Shown one piece after another: positions 1-6,605 of a stretch of DNA of 7,768 nt; position 1 is the stretch's first letter, and the number at the start of each line of letters is the position of its first letter. The translations under genes were made by a program, and so were the position numbers. The stretch lies in assembly GCA_020347545.1 (NCBI GenBank), contig CP070731.1, positions 1,430,878 through 1,438,645 of the forward strand, given 5' to 3'. The notes under the pieces are model-generated. The model did no database searches, was not told the origin of the DNA, and worked only from the letters and a program-made list of their open reading frames with translations. This DNA comes from Flavobacteriaceae bacterium (GTDB taxonomy: Bacteria > Bacteroidota > Bacteroidia > Flavobacteriales > Flavobacteriaceae).

Positions 1-848
1 CAACATCATTTGTCGACATCACTGATTTGGCAAAAGTTGAAGCATCGATCAATGAAAGTACGAAGATTCTTTATTGTGAAAGTGTGAGTAACCCACTTCT
101 TGAGGTAGCCGATATTATTGCCTTAGGGAAACTGGCCAAAAAATATGATCTGGCTTTGGTTGTCGACAATACCTTTTCACCTCTTCAGATTTCCCCGGCC
201 CAGTTAGGTGCAGATGTGGTGATCCACAGCCTTACAAAATTCATTAACGGAACCAGTGATACTGTGGGTGGAGTCATCTGCGGGTCCAACGAATTTGTTG
301 ACAGCTTAAGAAACGTAAACGACGGAGCAAGTATGTTGCTCGGCCCGGTTATGGATAGCCTGCGTTCTGCCAGTGTTCTTAAAAATTTGAGAACGCTGCA
401 TATCCGAATGAAAAAGCACAGTGATAACGCCTTGTATCTGGCAAAAAGATTTGAGGAAGATGGATATAAGGTCATGTATCCGGGATTACCAAGTCATCCT
501 CAGCATGAATTGTACAATTCAATACACAATCCCGAATATGGTTATGGAGGGTTGCTGACCCTGGATGCAGGTTCTCTTGAAAAAGCAGATGACCTGATGG
601 AGCTTATGCAGGAAAGTAATCTTGGGTATCTGGCTGTTAGTCTCGGATTCTACAAAACTCTGTTTAATGCCCCCGGAACAGCTACCTCATCTGAAATTCC
701 GGAAGACGAACAAAAGCAGATGGGCCTGACCGCAGGATTGATTCGCTTTTCAATCGGGTTAGACAATCATATCGAAAGGACCTATAAAGAAATGAAACGA
801 TGCATGGAGAAAATCAACATTAAAAAAGTTACTCCTGTCAAAATTTAA
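1..848 (+). CDS. Cys/Met-metabolism PLP-dependent enzyme (cystathionine gamma-synthase / methionine gamma-lyase fold), 5'-truncated
   Basis: This is the C-terminal part of a cytosolic fold-type I PLP enzyme. The reading frame is already open at position 3 and reads TSFVDITDLAKVEASI, as in the middle of this family, so the true start lies left of the window. The TTG at 27 is internal. Visible hallmarks are ESVSNPLLEV, the cofactor-contacting Asp in VVDNTFSPL (codon 165-167), and the Schiff-base Lys in IHSLTKFINGTSDTVGG (codon 237-239). Near the C-terminus SSEIPEDEQ and RFSIGLDN (Arg codon 744-746) correspond to the substrate-carboxylate region. The usual His in NGHSD is Thr here, and the usual Glu in RLSVGLED is Asp. 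The family covers cystathionine synthases and lyases, methionine gamma-lyase and O-acylhomoserine sulfhydrylases. Sequence alone does not settle which reaction this enzyme performs. It ends in TAA seven bases from the convergent purC stop. Confidence 0.9.
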   Translation, partial: TSFVDITDLAKVEASINESTKILYCESVSNPLLEVADIIALGKLAKKYDLALVVDNTFSPLQISPAQLGADVVIHSLTKFINGTSDTVGGVICGSNEFVDSLRNVNDGASMLLGPVMDSLRSASVLKNLRTLHIRMKKHSDNALYLAKRFEEDGYKVMYPGLPSHPQHELYNSIHNPEYGYGGLLTLDAGSLEKADDLMELMQESNLGYLAVSLGFYKTLFNAPGTATSSEIPEDEQKQMGLTAGLIRFSIGLDNHIERTYKEMKRCMEKINIKKVTPVKI

Positions 849-855
849 TTCTTGG

Positions 856-1809
856 TTACTGAAGTTTATCCAAAAACGAAGTCACATTTTCTTCAATTCT
901 TTCCAGAATATTATCGGTGTTTGCTTTTTGAAAGGAATCACCGGTAATGTTTTCATATAATTCAATATATCGATCAGAAATTTCATTGATCTTTTCATCG
1001 GACATTTCCGGAATTACCTGGCCTTCCAACCCTTGAAAACCTTTACTTATGAGCCATTGACGCACAAATTCTTTGGAAAGTTGTTTTTGAGACTCTCCTC
1101 TATCTTGCCGGTCCTGATAGCCATCAGCATAAAAATATCTGGAAGAATCGGGAGTGTGGATTTCATCAATTAATACGATTTCTCCTTCAACGGTCTTTCC
1201 AAATTCATACTTGGTGTCCACAAGAATCAAATCTCTTTTTGCCGCCAGCTCTGTCCCCCTCTGAAACAACTTTCTTGTATAATCCTCAAGGACCAAATAA
1301 TCTTCTTCGGAAACAATGCCCTGTGCTATTATCTCTTCTCTTGATATATCCTCATCATGAAGTCCGTCATCTGCCTTTGTTGAAGGTGTTATGATAGGTT
1401 CTGGAAACTTGTCGTTTTCCTTCATTCCATCAGGCATGGCGACTCCGCAGAGTGTTCTTTTCCCATCTCTGTATTCCCTCCAGGCATGACCCGACAGGTA
1501 GCCCCTGATCACCATTTCAACTTTAAACGGTTTCGCAAGATTTCCTACGGCCACATTTGGGTCAGGGCAGGCCATCAACCAGTTTGGAACAAGATCACGC
1601 GTAGCTTCCAGCATATTCGAAGCAATCTGGTTCAATATCTGGCCCTTAAAGGGAATCTGTCTCGGCATGATCACATCAAAGGCCGATAAACGGTCACTGG
1701 CAATCATCACCAGATATTTATCATTAATATTGTACACTTCTCTCACCTTTCCCTTGTACACGTTTTTCTGTCCGGGAAAATTAAAATTCGTATCGTTAAT
1801 GGTATTCAT
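856..1809 (-). CDS. purC: Phosphoribosylaminoimidazole-succinocarboxamide (SAICAR) synthase
   Basis: PurC joins CAIR and aspartate using ATP to give SAICAR, a step of cytosolic de novo purine synthesis. The protein is 317 aa, longer than the roughly 240 aa enterobacterial type and like other Bacteroidota PurC. Motifs in order are the ATP-binding YKGKVREVY (18-26), SDRLSAFDV (38-46), [18 protein letters not shown] (96-113), TPSTKADDG (141-149), [10 protein letters not shown] (196-205, a match to the SAICAR synthetase signature) and [13 protein letters not shown] (213-225). I chose the ATG at 1809 because family members begin close to [13 protein letters not shown]. The in-frame ATG at 1857 would add 16 Lys-rich residues and overlap phoH. 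From 1809 the gap to the upstream phoH stop is 19 bases, so the two genes are probably cotranscribed. No clear terminator follows the TAA stop. Confidence 0.97.
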   Translation of the reverse strand: MNTINDTNFNFPGQKNVYKGKVREVYNINDKYLVMIASDRLSAFDVIMPRQIPFKGQILNQIASNMLEATRDLVPNWLMACPDPNVAVGNLAKPFKVEMVIRGYLSGHAWREYRDGKRTLCGVAMPDGMKENDKFPEPIITPSTKADDGLHDEDISREEIIAQGIVSEEDYLVLEDYTRKLFQRGTELAAKRDLILVDTKYEFGKTVEGEIVLIDEIHTPDSSRYFYADGYQDRQDRGESQKQLSKEFVRQWLISKGFQGLEGQVIPEMSDEKINEISDRYIELYENITGDSFQKANTDNILERIEENVTSFLDKLQ

Positions 1810-1828
1810 GCTTCTTGTTTTCTTCGTT

Positions 1829-2773
1829 TTAATCTGTTTCAATATTTTTATAGGCATTGATGATCTGTTTTACCAGTTTGTGCCTGATCACATCTTTTTC
1901 GTCAAGGTGAACAAACCCGACTCCCTTGAGTCCTTTTAAGGCCAAAAGTGCCTCCTTTAATCCAGAAATCTGCCTTCGGGGCAGGTCTATCTGTCCGGGA
2001 TCCCCTGTTATAATAAACTTTGCGTTCTTTCCCATTCGGGTTAGGAACATCTTCATTTGGTTATGCGTTGTATTTTGAGCTTCATCAAGAATAACAAAGG
2101 CACTATCTAAAGTACGACCACGCATGAATGCCAGCGGAGCTATCTGAATTGTTCCCTTTTCGATAAAAGATTCCAGTTTTTCAAAAGGAATCATATCTCT
2201 TAAAGCATCATAAAGGGGTTGCATATAGGGATCCAGCTTTTCCTTCAGGTCTCCGGGCAGAAAGCCAAGATTCTCACCGGATTCAACTGCAGGTCTTGTC
2301 AAAATAATCCTTCTAACTTCCCTTTCTTTAAGGGCTTTTACCGCAAGTGCCACCGCGGTGTAGGTTTTACCCGTACCTGCCGGACCAATGGCAAACATCA
2401 TGTCATTGGTTTTCATAATATCAACCATTTTTCTTTGATTAACAGATTGAGCCTTGATCAATCTGCCCGAAACGCCATGAACCAGTACCCCATCAGAGTC
2501 CTTTGAATTTTTGTGCTGTATTTCAGTGCTGAGAATTCTCTCTATACTGTTGTCATCAAGTCTGTTGTATTTGTGAAAATAACTAATAAGCGAATTGAAC
2601 TTTTTTTCAAATTCATCAAGAATTACAGATTCGCCATAAATTCTTACCCTATTACCTCGTGCGACAATCTTTAATTTTGGAAAGCTTTTTTTAATCAGCT
2701 CTAGGTTACTGTTATGCGGTCCAAAAAATTCATTTGGAGATACCTGCTCCAGTTCAATTATTCTTTCGTTCAA
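1829..2773 (-). CDS. phoH: PhoH-family ATPase, TTG start
   Basis: This is a cytosolic PhoH-type P-loop ATPase of 314 aa, the usual length for PhoH/PhoL proteins. The N-terminal region (about 1-105) begins [17 protein letters not shown], typical of flavobacterial homologues. The C-terminal ATPase domain carries Walker A GPAGTGKT (130-137), [17 protein letters not shown] (159-175), Walker B VILDEAQN (227-234), the sensor-like [12 protein letters not shown] (254-265) and the Arg in DVIRHKLV (294-301). The family is linked to RNA metabolism and often sits near ybeY, but its substrate is not well defined and ybeY is not here. Translation probably starts at TTG (2773-2771): upstream in-frame codons hold no ATG or GTG before a stop at 2815-2813, and an internal start would cut conserved residues. 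It lies first in a probable phoH-purC transcript and diverges from the gene at 2926. Confidence 0.95.
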   Translation of the reverse strand: MNERIIELEQVSPNEFFGPHNSNLELIKKSFPKLKIVARGNRVRIYGESVILDEFEKKFNSLISYFHKYNRLDDNSIERILSTEIQHKNSKDSDGVLVHGVSGRLIKAQSVNQRKMVDIMKTNDMMFAIGPAGTGKTYTAVALAVKALKEREVRRIILTRPAVESGENLGFLPGDLKEKLDPYMQPLYDALRDMIPFEKLESFIEKGTIQIAPLAFMRGRTLDSAFVILDEAQNTTHNQMKMFLTRMGKNAKFIITGDPGQIDLPRRQISGLKEALLALKGLKGVGFVHLDEKDVIRHKLVKQIINAYKNIETD

Positions 2774-2794
2774 TACTAAAAAGTTTAGTTTAAA

Positions 2795-2817
2795 ATTAAA
2801 GCCTTTTGCGCTTTAAT
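2795..2817 (-). promoter_or_regulatory. Perfect 8-bp stem-loop in the phoH leader
   Basis: ATTAAAGC (2795-2802) and GCTTTAAT (2810-2817) are exact reverse complements around a 7-base loop. Read on the minus strand, the hairpin ends 21 bases before the phoH TTG start and lies inside the leader expected from the candidate minus-strand promoter at 2847-2854. TTTAAACTAAAC follows, which is not a convincing U-tract for a terminator. It could affect phoH expression, or be an operator on DNA, since its loop also contains the TTTG near the plus-strand -33 region. Its function is not shown by the sequence. Confidence 0.4.
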
Positions 2818-2841
2818 ACTATTTTAATTTGATTAGATTTG
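2812..2841 (+). promoter_or_regulatory. Candidate Bacteroidota promoter for the DUF62-ABM-gldFG operon
   Basis: TAGATTTG at 2834-2841 matches the Bacteroidota -7 consensus TAnnTTTG exactly. Upstream, TTTA at 2812-2815 lies 18 bases away and is a near match to the -33 TTTG. An exact TTTG at 2805-2808 is farther off, with a spacer of 25. Transcription would begin near 2848, giving a leader of about 78 bases before the ATG at 2926. The only other gaps in this operon are 9, 18 and 11 bases, so this spacer is the natural place for its promoter. Confidence 0.5.
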
Positions 2842-2846
2842 TACAA
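2839..2846. promoter_or_regulatory. 8-bp palindrome between the divergent -7 elements
   Basis: TTGTACAA is a perfect palindrome. It shares three bases with the plus-strand -7 element (2834-2841) and abuts the minus-strand -7 element (2847-2854). A factor bound here would contact both promoters. Eight bases of symmetry in AT-rich DNA can arise by chance, so a role as operator is only a suggestion. Confidence 0.25.
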
Positions 2847-2875
2847 CAAAAATAGCACATTTTAGCAGCAAAAAA
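2847..2875 (-). promoter_or_regulatory. Candidate Bacteroidota promoter for phoH-purC
   Basis: On the minus strand TATTTTTG (2854 down to 2847) matches TAnnTTTG exactly. The upstream -33 element is poor: TTTG lies at 2872-2869 with a 14-base spacer, or TTTT at 2875-2872 with 17. Transcription would start near 2840 and give a leader of about 65 bases before the phoH TTG. It is interleaved with the opposing candidate promoter. Confidence 0.4.
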
Positions 2876-2925
2876 CCATTTGTTAAAAATATTATATTCC
2901 ATTTTCAGGAATCATTAAGAAAAAT

Positions 2926-3756
2926 ATGCCAATCATTACTTTAACAACCGATTTTGGTACTAAAGATCACTTTGTTGGTGCTGTCAAAGGATCTATCTAT
3001 GGAGAACTTGATGAGGTTCGTGTCGTCGATATATCGCATGACATAACCCCTTTCAGCGTCACTGAAACGGCATATATCCTCAAAAACACCTATAAAAACT
3101 TTCCGGCGGGAACGATTCATATTGTCGGTGTGGATTCCGAGATAAGTATCGAAAACAAACCTATCGCCATCAAAATGGATGAGCAGTTCTTCATTTGCTG
3201 TGATAATGGTATCCTTTCTATGATCACCAATGAGATCAATCCGGATAAAATTGTCGAGATTACACTGCCCAAACCAGAAGACATCAAATTGTCCATTCTT
3301 GGGATTTTCATCAAGGTGGCCTGTCATATAGCAAGGGGTGGAACCCTGGACGTCATCGGTAAGCAAATTTCAGAGATTAAAAAAATACAGGAAATTCAAC
3401 CTCTGGTCAATGCCGAGAAAAACCAGATTGTGGGAAGTATAATTTATATCGACAATTTTGGAAATGTCATAAGTAACATCTCTAAAAGTATTTTTCAACA
3501 AGTAGGAAAAGGAAGACAATTTGAAATTATTGCAAGAAATTATAAATTCACAAGAATTTATGAAAAATACAACGACATTGTCGACTATAATACTCCCGTT
3601 GAAAAAAGACAGGACGATGGAAAGAAACTGGCGATTTTTAATTGCGCCAATTATCTTGAAATATCTATTTATCGCAGTAATCTCAAGACTGTTGGAGGAG
3701 CTTCAAACTTACTCGGACTGGATTACAGGGACAATATCACGGTTCGATTCATTTAA
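2926..3756 (+). CDS. DUF62 / SAM hydroxide adenosyltransferase (SAM-dependent halogenase) family protein
   Basis: The 276-aa protein has the two-domain layout and usual length of the DUF62 family, which includes SAM-dependent fluorinase, chlorinase and the common SAM hydroxide adenosyltransferases that split SAM into adenosine and methionine. The SAM-binding N-terminal domain shows TLTTDFGTKDHFVGAVKG (5-22), VVDISHDI (33-40), IHIVGVDSE (64-72), CCDNGILS (91-98) and CHIARGGTLDVIG (133-145). The C-terminal barrel shows IIYIDNFGNVISNI (172-185) and ASNLLGLDYRDNITVRF (259-275). The Asp of the family's Asp-Arg-His triad can be placed at D70, but the Arg position (usual ERR) appears to be N77 and the His of the usual FHGRD loop is absent from SILGIF (123-128). 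Activity is therefore uncertain. No export signal is visible, so it should be cytosolic. It is first in a four-gene operon, nine bases before the next ATG, and diverges from phoH. Confidence 0.88.
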   Translation: MPIITLTTDFGTKDHFVGAVKGSIYGELDEVRVVDISHDITPFSVTETAYILKNTYKNFPAGTIHIVGVDSEISIENKPIAIKMDEQFFICCDNGILSMITNEINPDKIVEITLPKPEDIKLSILGIFIKVACHIARGGTLDVIGKQISEIKKIQEIQPLVNAEKNQIVGSIIYIDNFGNVISNISKSIFQQVGKGRQFEIIARNYKFTRIYEKYNDIVDYNTPVEKRQDDGKKLAIFNCANYLEISIYRSNLKTVGGASNLLGLDYRDNITVRFI

Positions 3757-3765
3757 TAAGTCACT

Positions 3766-4071
3766 ATGTTGATCAGAATTGTTAAAATGACTTTTTCACC
3801 CGATAAAACAGCTGATTTTCAAGCTCGTTTTCATAATATAAAACACAAGATCATTGAATTTAAAGGATGCCAATATCTTGAATTGTACCAGGATAAAAAC
3901 AATGAATGCGTATTTTTCACATACAGCCACTGGCAATCTGAAGAAGATCTTAATGCCTACAGGAGGTCAGACTTTTTTAAGGAAGTCTGGGCGAAAACCA
4001 AAACCATGTTCACCCATAAACCGGAAGCCTGGAGTGTAGATAAAATCGTAAGTTTGAAAAAAACGAAATGA
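3766..4071 (+). CDS. Small ABM-superfamily (antibiotic biosynthesis monooxygenase-like) protein
   Basis: The 101-aa protein has the dimeric alpha-beta barrel pattern of the ABM family: strand MLIRIVKMTF (1-10), a helix across FQARFHNIKHKI, strand CQYLELYQDKNNECVFFTYSHW (35-56), then the helix SEEDLNAYRRSDFFKEVWAKTKTMF (58-82) and a final strand AWSVDKIVSL. ABM-fold proteins include quinol monooxygenases and IsdG-type haem-degrading enzymes. Aligned by eye with IsdG from memory, the catalytic Asn, Trp and His fall on V6, Y65 and W75, so haem degradation is unlikely. No cofactor motif identifies a substrate. It has no signal peptide and should be cytosolic. It sits 9 bases after the DUF62 gene and 18 before gldF, so it is cotranscribed with both. 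Its link to gliding or transport is unknown. Confidence 0.8.
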   Translation: MLIRIVKMTFSPDKTADFQARFHNIKHKIIEFKGCQYLELYQDKNNECVFFTYSHWQSEEDLNAYRRSDFFKEVWAKTKTMFTHKPEAWSVDKIVSLKKTK

Positions 4072-4089
4072 TTATTTAACTGATAAGCT

Positions 4090-4812
4090 ATGTTCGCAAT
4101 TTTAAAAAAAGAACTTCAGATGTTTTTTGCCACGCCAATTGGCTATTTGGTCATTGCCATCTTTTTGTTGATCAATGGCCTTTTCCTATGGGTCTTCAAG
4201 GGTGATTTCAATATATTGAATGCTGGATTTGCTGACTTGAACAGCTTTTTCTTTATCACTCCATGGTTCTTTATTTTTATGATACCCGCCATAACGATGC
4301 GGACATTTTCGGATGAAATAAGGTTGGGTACAATTGAAATTATAAAAACCAAACCAATTGGAAGCTGGGACATCGTCATTGGTAAATATCTGGGATCGTT
4401 GATTTTGATTTTAATCGCTTTAATTCCCACACTTACTTACGTTTATACTATATCCCGTCTGGGAGCGACACCCGAAAATATTGATTTCGGAAGTATTACT
4501 GGTTCCTATTTTGGCCTGTTGTTCCTGGCGAGCTCAATTACGGCCATTGGAATGTGGACCTCTACCCTATCGAATAATCAAATAGTGGCCTTTATTATCG
4601 GAGTGGCACTTTCATTTTTCATCTTTTATGGATTCGAAGCGCTTAGCGGAATTTTGACTTTTGAAAAATTTGACCTGAGAAGTCTGGGTCTCTATGCCAG
4701 GTTTGTCAATATAGGCAGAGGTGTGATTGATACCAAGGATCTTCTTTATTTTTTAAGTGTAACCTTTTTGTTCCTCTTTTTAACAAAGACGAATTTTGAT
4801 CTAAAACAATAA
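4090..4812 (+). CDS. gldF: Gliding-associated ABC transporter permease GldF
   Basis: This is an ABC-2 type inner-membrane permease of 240 aa. About six hydrophobic segments are visible near residues 16-36, 52-70, 101-121, 136-157, 164-184 and 217-232. The cytoplasmic stretch TMRTFSDEIRLGTIEIIKTKPIGSWDIVIGKYLG (69-102) matches the ABC-2 pattern (F-x-E-E-x-x-x-G-T-x-E-x-L) that contacts the ATPase subunit. In Flavobacterium johnsoniae GldF works with the ATPase GldA and with GldG, and mutants lose gliding. No ATP-binding gene is present here, as expected because gldA is usually unlinked. The start ATG at 4090 puts KKEL before the first membrane segment, as in relatives. GldG follows after 11 bases, and the order permease then extracytoplasmic partner makes GldF a strong call. 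Confidence 0.93.
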   Translation: MFAILKKELQMFFATPIGYLVIAIFLLINGLFLWVFKGDFNILNAGFADLNSFFFITPWFFIFMIPAITMRTFSDEIRLGTIEIIKTKPIGSWDIVIGKYLGSLILILIALIPTLTYVYTISRLGATPENIDFGSITGSYFGLLFLASSITAIGMWTSTLSNNQIVAFIIGVALSFFIFYGFEALSGILTFEKFDLRSLGLYARFVNIGRGVIDTKDLLYFLSVTFLFLFLTKTNFDLKQ

Positions 4813-4823
4813 TTAAGAAACGG

Positions 4824-6473
4824 ATGATGACTGGAAATAAATCGTATTTGAACATATTCATTGTTTTTATCTTGCTTATTGGCCTAAATATAGCGGGAAC
4901 ACTTTTTTATAAGAGGTTTGATCTGACACATGACAGGCGCTATACTTTATCGGATGAAACGAAAAGACTCATCAATGAGATTGAAAAACCTCTGTCAATA
5001 AAGGTATATCTTCAGGGAAGTTTCCCTGCTGAATTCAAGAGGCTTCAGCTGGAAACCAATCAGTTGCTAAAGGAATTCAATGAAATGAATGAATTGATTC
5101 AGTTCAGGTTCGTTGATCCATTGAGCTCCTCAAGGGAATTGGTCAAAAAAGGACTTCAGCCAAGCAGGTTAACGGTACAGGAAGATGGTAAAGTTTCAGA
5201 GGAGGTTATTTTCCCCTGGGCGGTTATCACCTATGGTCAAAATGAGGAAAATGTCCCCTTACTTGTCAGTGCAGTGGCACCCAGCCAGGAGCAACAGTTG
5301 CAAAATTCCATCGAAAATCTCGAATATGAATTTGCCAACGCCATCCATAAAATAAGTAGAGAAAAGTCAAAAACAATTGCAGTTCTGAAGGGCAATGGAC
5401 AACCGGATGACGTTTACCTTTACAGTTTTCTGAAAAAGTTAGGAGAATATTACAAACTTGGAGAATTCACAATGGATTCAGTTTCAGAAAATCCTTTAAA
5501 AACCTTAGAGCAACTTGCTGCTTATGACCTTTCGATCATCGTCAAGCCTTCAAAAAGGTTTGAGGAAAATGAAAAGCTGGTCCTGGATCAATATATAGCA
5601 CAAGGTGGAAAAACTCTTTGGTTACTGGATAATGTTTACGCTGAAATGGACAGCTTAATGGCATCAGGTACCTCACTGGCCTTTAACAGAGATCTCAATC
5701 TAACAGATATGCTCTTTAGTTACGGAGTGAGGATCAATTACAATGTGACAAAGGATCTGTACAGCAGCAGTATAAGGCTTGCAGCAGGAAATACCGGTAA
5801 TCAGGTTCAATATCAAAATTTTCCCTGGCTTTACTTCCCGCTTGTATTCCCAGATAATTCAAATTCAATTACCAAGAACCTCGATCCGATTCTCTTGAAG
5901 TTCCCAAGCAGTATTGACACCTTGAACAACGGTATAAAGAAAACCCTGCTCCTGCAGTCTTCCCCTTTGTCAAAGGTTATCGGTACACCTACCAATATAA
6001 GCCTTAATGAAGTTGCTATCCCTGTGGATAAAGAAACCTTCAAAGATGCTCAAACCAATTTTGCCGTTCTTCTGGAAGGGTCATTCACTTCGGCATATGC
6101 AAATCGTGTGTTGCCTTTCAAACTTGAAAATTACAAGTCTAAAGGTGTGCCTAATGAAATGATTATCGTAAGCGATGGCGATATCGCAGTCAATGAAGTC
6201 CTGAGAAACGAACCTTTACCACTAAATCAGGACAAATGGACCAGTCAGAATTTTGGCAATGAGGACTTCTTACTCAACAGTACTCATTATTTACTTGATG
6301 ATTCAGGCCTTCTAAAACTTCGAGCTAAGTCGCTACAAATCCAGTTCTTGGATAAAGAAAAGGCTTTTTCTGAGCGAAACTACTGGCAGCTTTTGAATAT
6401 TGCACTTCCCCTGTCGGTTCTTTTTCTTTTCGGATTCTTATTTAACTGGAATCGGAAAAGGAAATACAGTTAG
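4824..6473 (+). CDS. gldG: Gliding-associated ABC transporter extracytoplasmic component GldG
   Basis: The 549-aa protein fits the GldG family length. It has an N-terminal membrane anchor (about 9-28), the conserved segment FYKRFDLTHDRRYTLSDETK (28-47), a large extracytoplasmic region with the DUF-type transport domain (about 50-510), and a C-terminal membrane helix at 522-541 followed by the basic tail NRKRKYS. Both ends are thus anchored and the bulk faces the periplasm. GldG is described as the putative substrate-binding partner of GldF and GldA, and its transported substrate is unknown. Two adjacent ATG codons (4824 and 4827) could start it. I use the first, and the choice adds one Met. 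The stop is TAG. The next gene lies 132 bases downstream behind a possible terminator, so gldG probably ends the operon. Confidence 0.93.
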   Translation: MMTGNKSYLNIFIVFILLIGLNIAGTLFYKRFDLTHDRRYTLSDETKRLINEIEKPLSIKVYLQGSFPAEFKRLQLETNQLLKEFNEMNELIQFRFVDPLSSSRELVKKGLQPSRLTVQEDGKVSEEVIFPWAVITYGQNEENVPLLVSAVAPSQEQQLQNSIENLEYEFANAIHKISREKSKTIAVLKGNGQPDDVYLYSFLKKLGEYYKLGEFTMDSVSENPLKTLEQLAAYDLSIIVKPSKRFEENEKLVLDQYIAQGGKTLWLLDNVYAEMDSLMASGTSLAFNRDLNLTDMLFSYGVRINYNVTKDLYSSSIRLAAGNTGNQVQYQNFPWLYFPLVFPDNSNSITKNLDPILLKFPSSIDTLNNGIKKTLLLQSSPLSKVIGTPTNISLNEVAIPVDKETFKDAQTNFAVLLEGSFTSAYANRVLPFKLENYKSKGVPNEMIIVSDGDIAVNEVLRNEPLPLNQDKWTSQNFGNEDFLLNSTHYLLDDSGLLKLRAKSLQIQFLDKEKAFSERNYWQLLNIALPLSVLFLFGFLFNWNRKRKYS

Positions 6474-6543
6474 TTTAGCATCCCGGGTGAATTTGACAGG
6501 CATTTCGTTGAATTCCTCTTAAATTTTTGTTAAATTCTAAACG

Positions 6544-6566
6544 ATTTTCGGATCAACCCCGAGAAT
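6544..6566 (+). terminator. Possible stem-loop terminator after gldG
   Basis: ATTTTCGG (6544-6551) pairs with CCGAGAAT (6559-6566) through 8 base pairs, one of them G-U, around a 7-base loop. The region after it is AT-rich but has no clean run of T, so it is a weak rho-independent candidate. It could instead be a leader structure of the DUF2911 gene at 6606. The rest of the 132-base spacer (6474-6605) shows only the small palindrome CCCGGG at 6482-6487 and near matches to the -7 consensus, such as TAAGTTTT at 6578-6585, without a good -33 partner. Confidence 0.35.
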
Positions 6567-6605
6567 TAAATTAAATTTAAGTTTTATTAACGAAAACTCA
6601 ATTCT

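Noticed and set aside
27..848. A complete gene starting at TTG 27
   Set aside because: The frame is open before 27 and encodes family-like residues (TSFVDITD). The protein is truncated by the window edge.
1810..1857. A longer purC start at ATG 1857 adding 16 residues
   Set aside because: The extension is Lys/Arg-rich, unlike PurC N-termini, and would overlap the end of phoH. The ATG at 1809 begins right before the conserved NFNFPGQ segment.
1667..1939. A 90-codon plus-strand frame spanning the phoH-purC junction
   Set aside because: It is antisense to conserved parts of both genes, and its hydrophobic stretch follows from AT-rich sequence read in reverse.
2941..3366. A 141-codon minus-strand reading frame opposite the DUF62 gene
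   Set aside because: It lies wholly within a well-supported gene, its product resembles no family I know, and it has no promoter or partner. The same applies to the shorter antisense frames at 185-475, 1486-1689, 2219-2506, 4143-4430, 5831-6043 and 6944-7129.
3521..4039. Plus-strand frames at 3521-3772 and 3854-4039
   Set aside because: They are out-of-frame overlaps of the DUF62 and ABM genes, whose own frames show conserved family motifs.
6482..6487. CCCGGG palindrome after gldG as a terminator
   Set aside because: It has no loop and no following T-run, so it cannot form a terminator hairpin. It is only a short palindrome.
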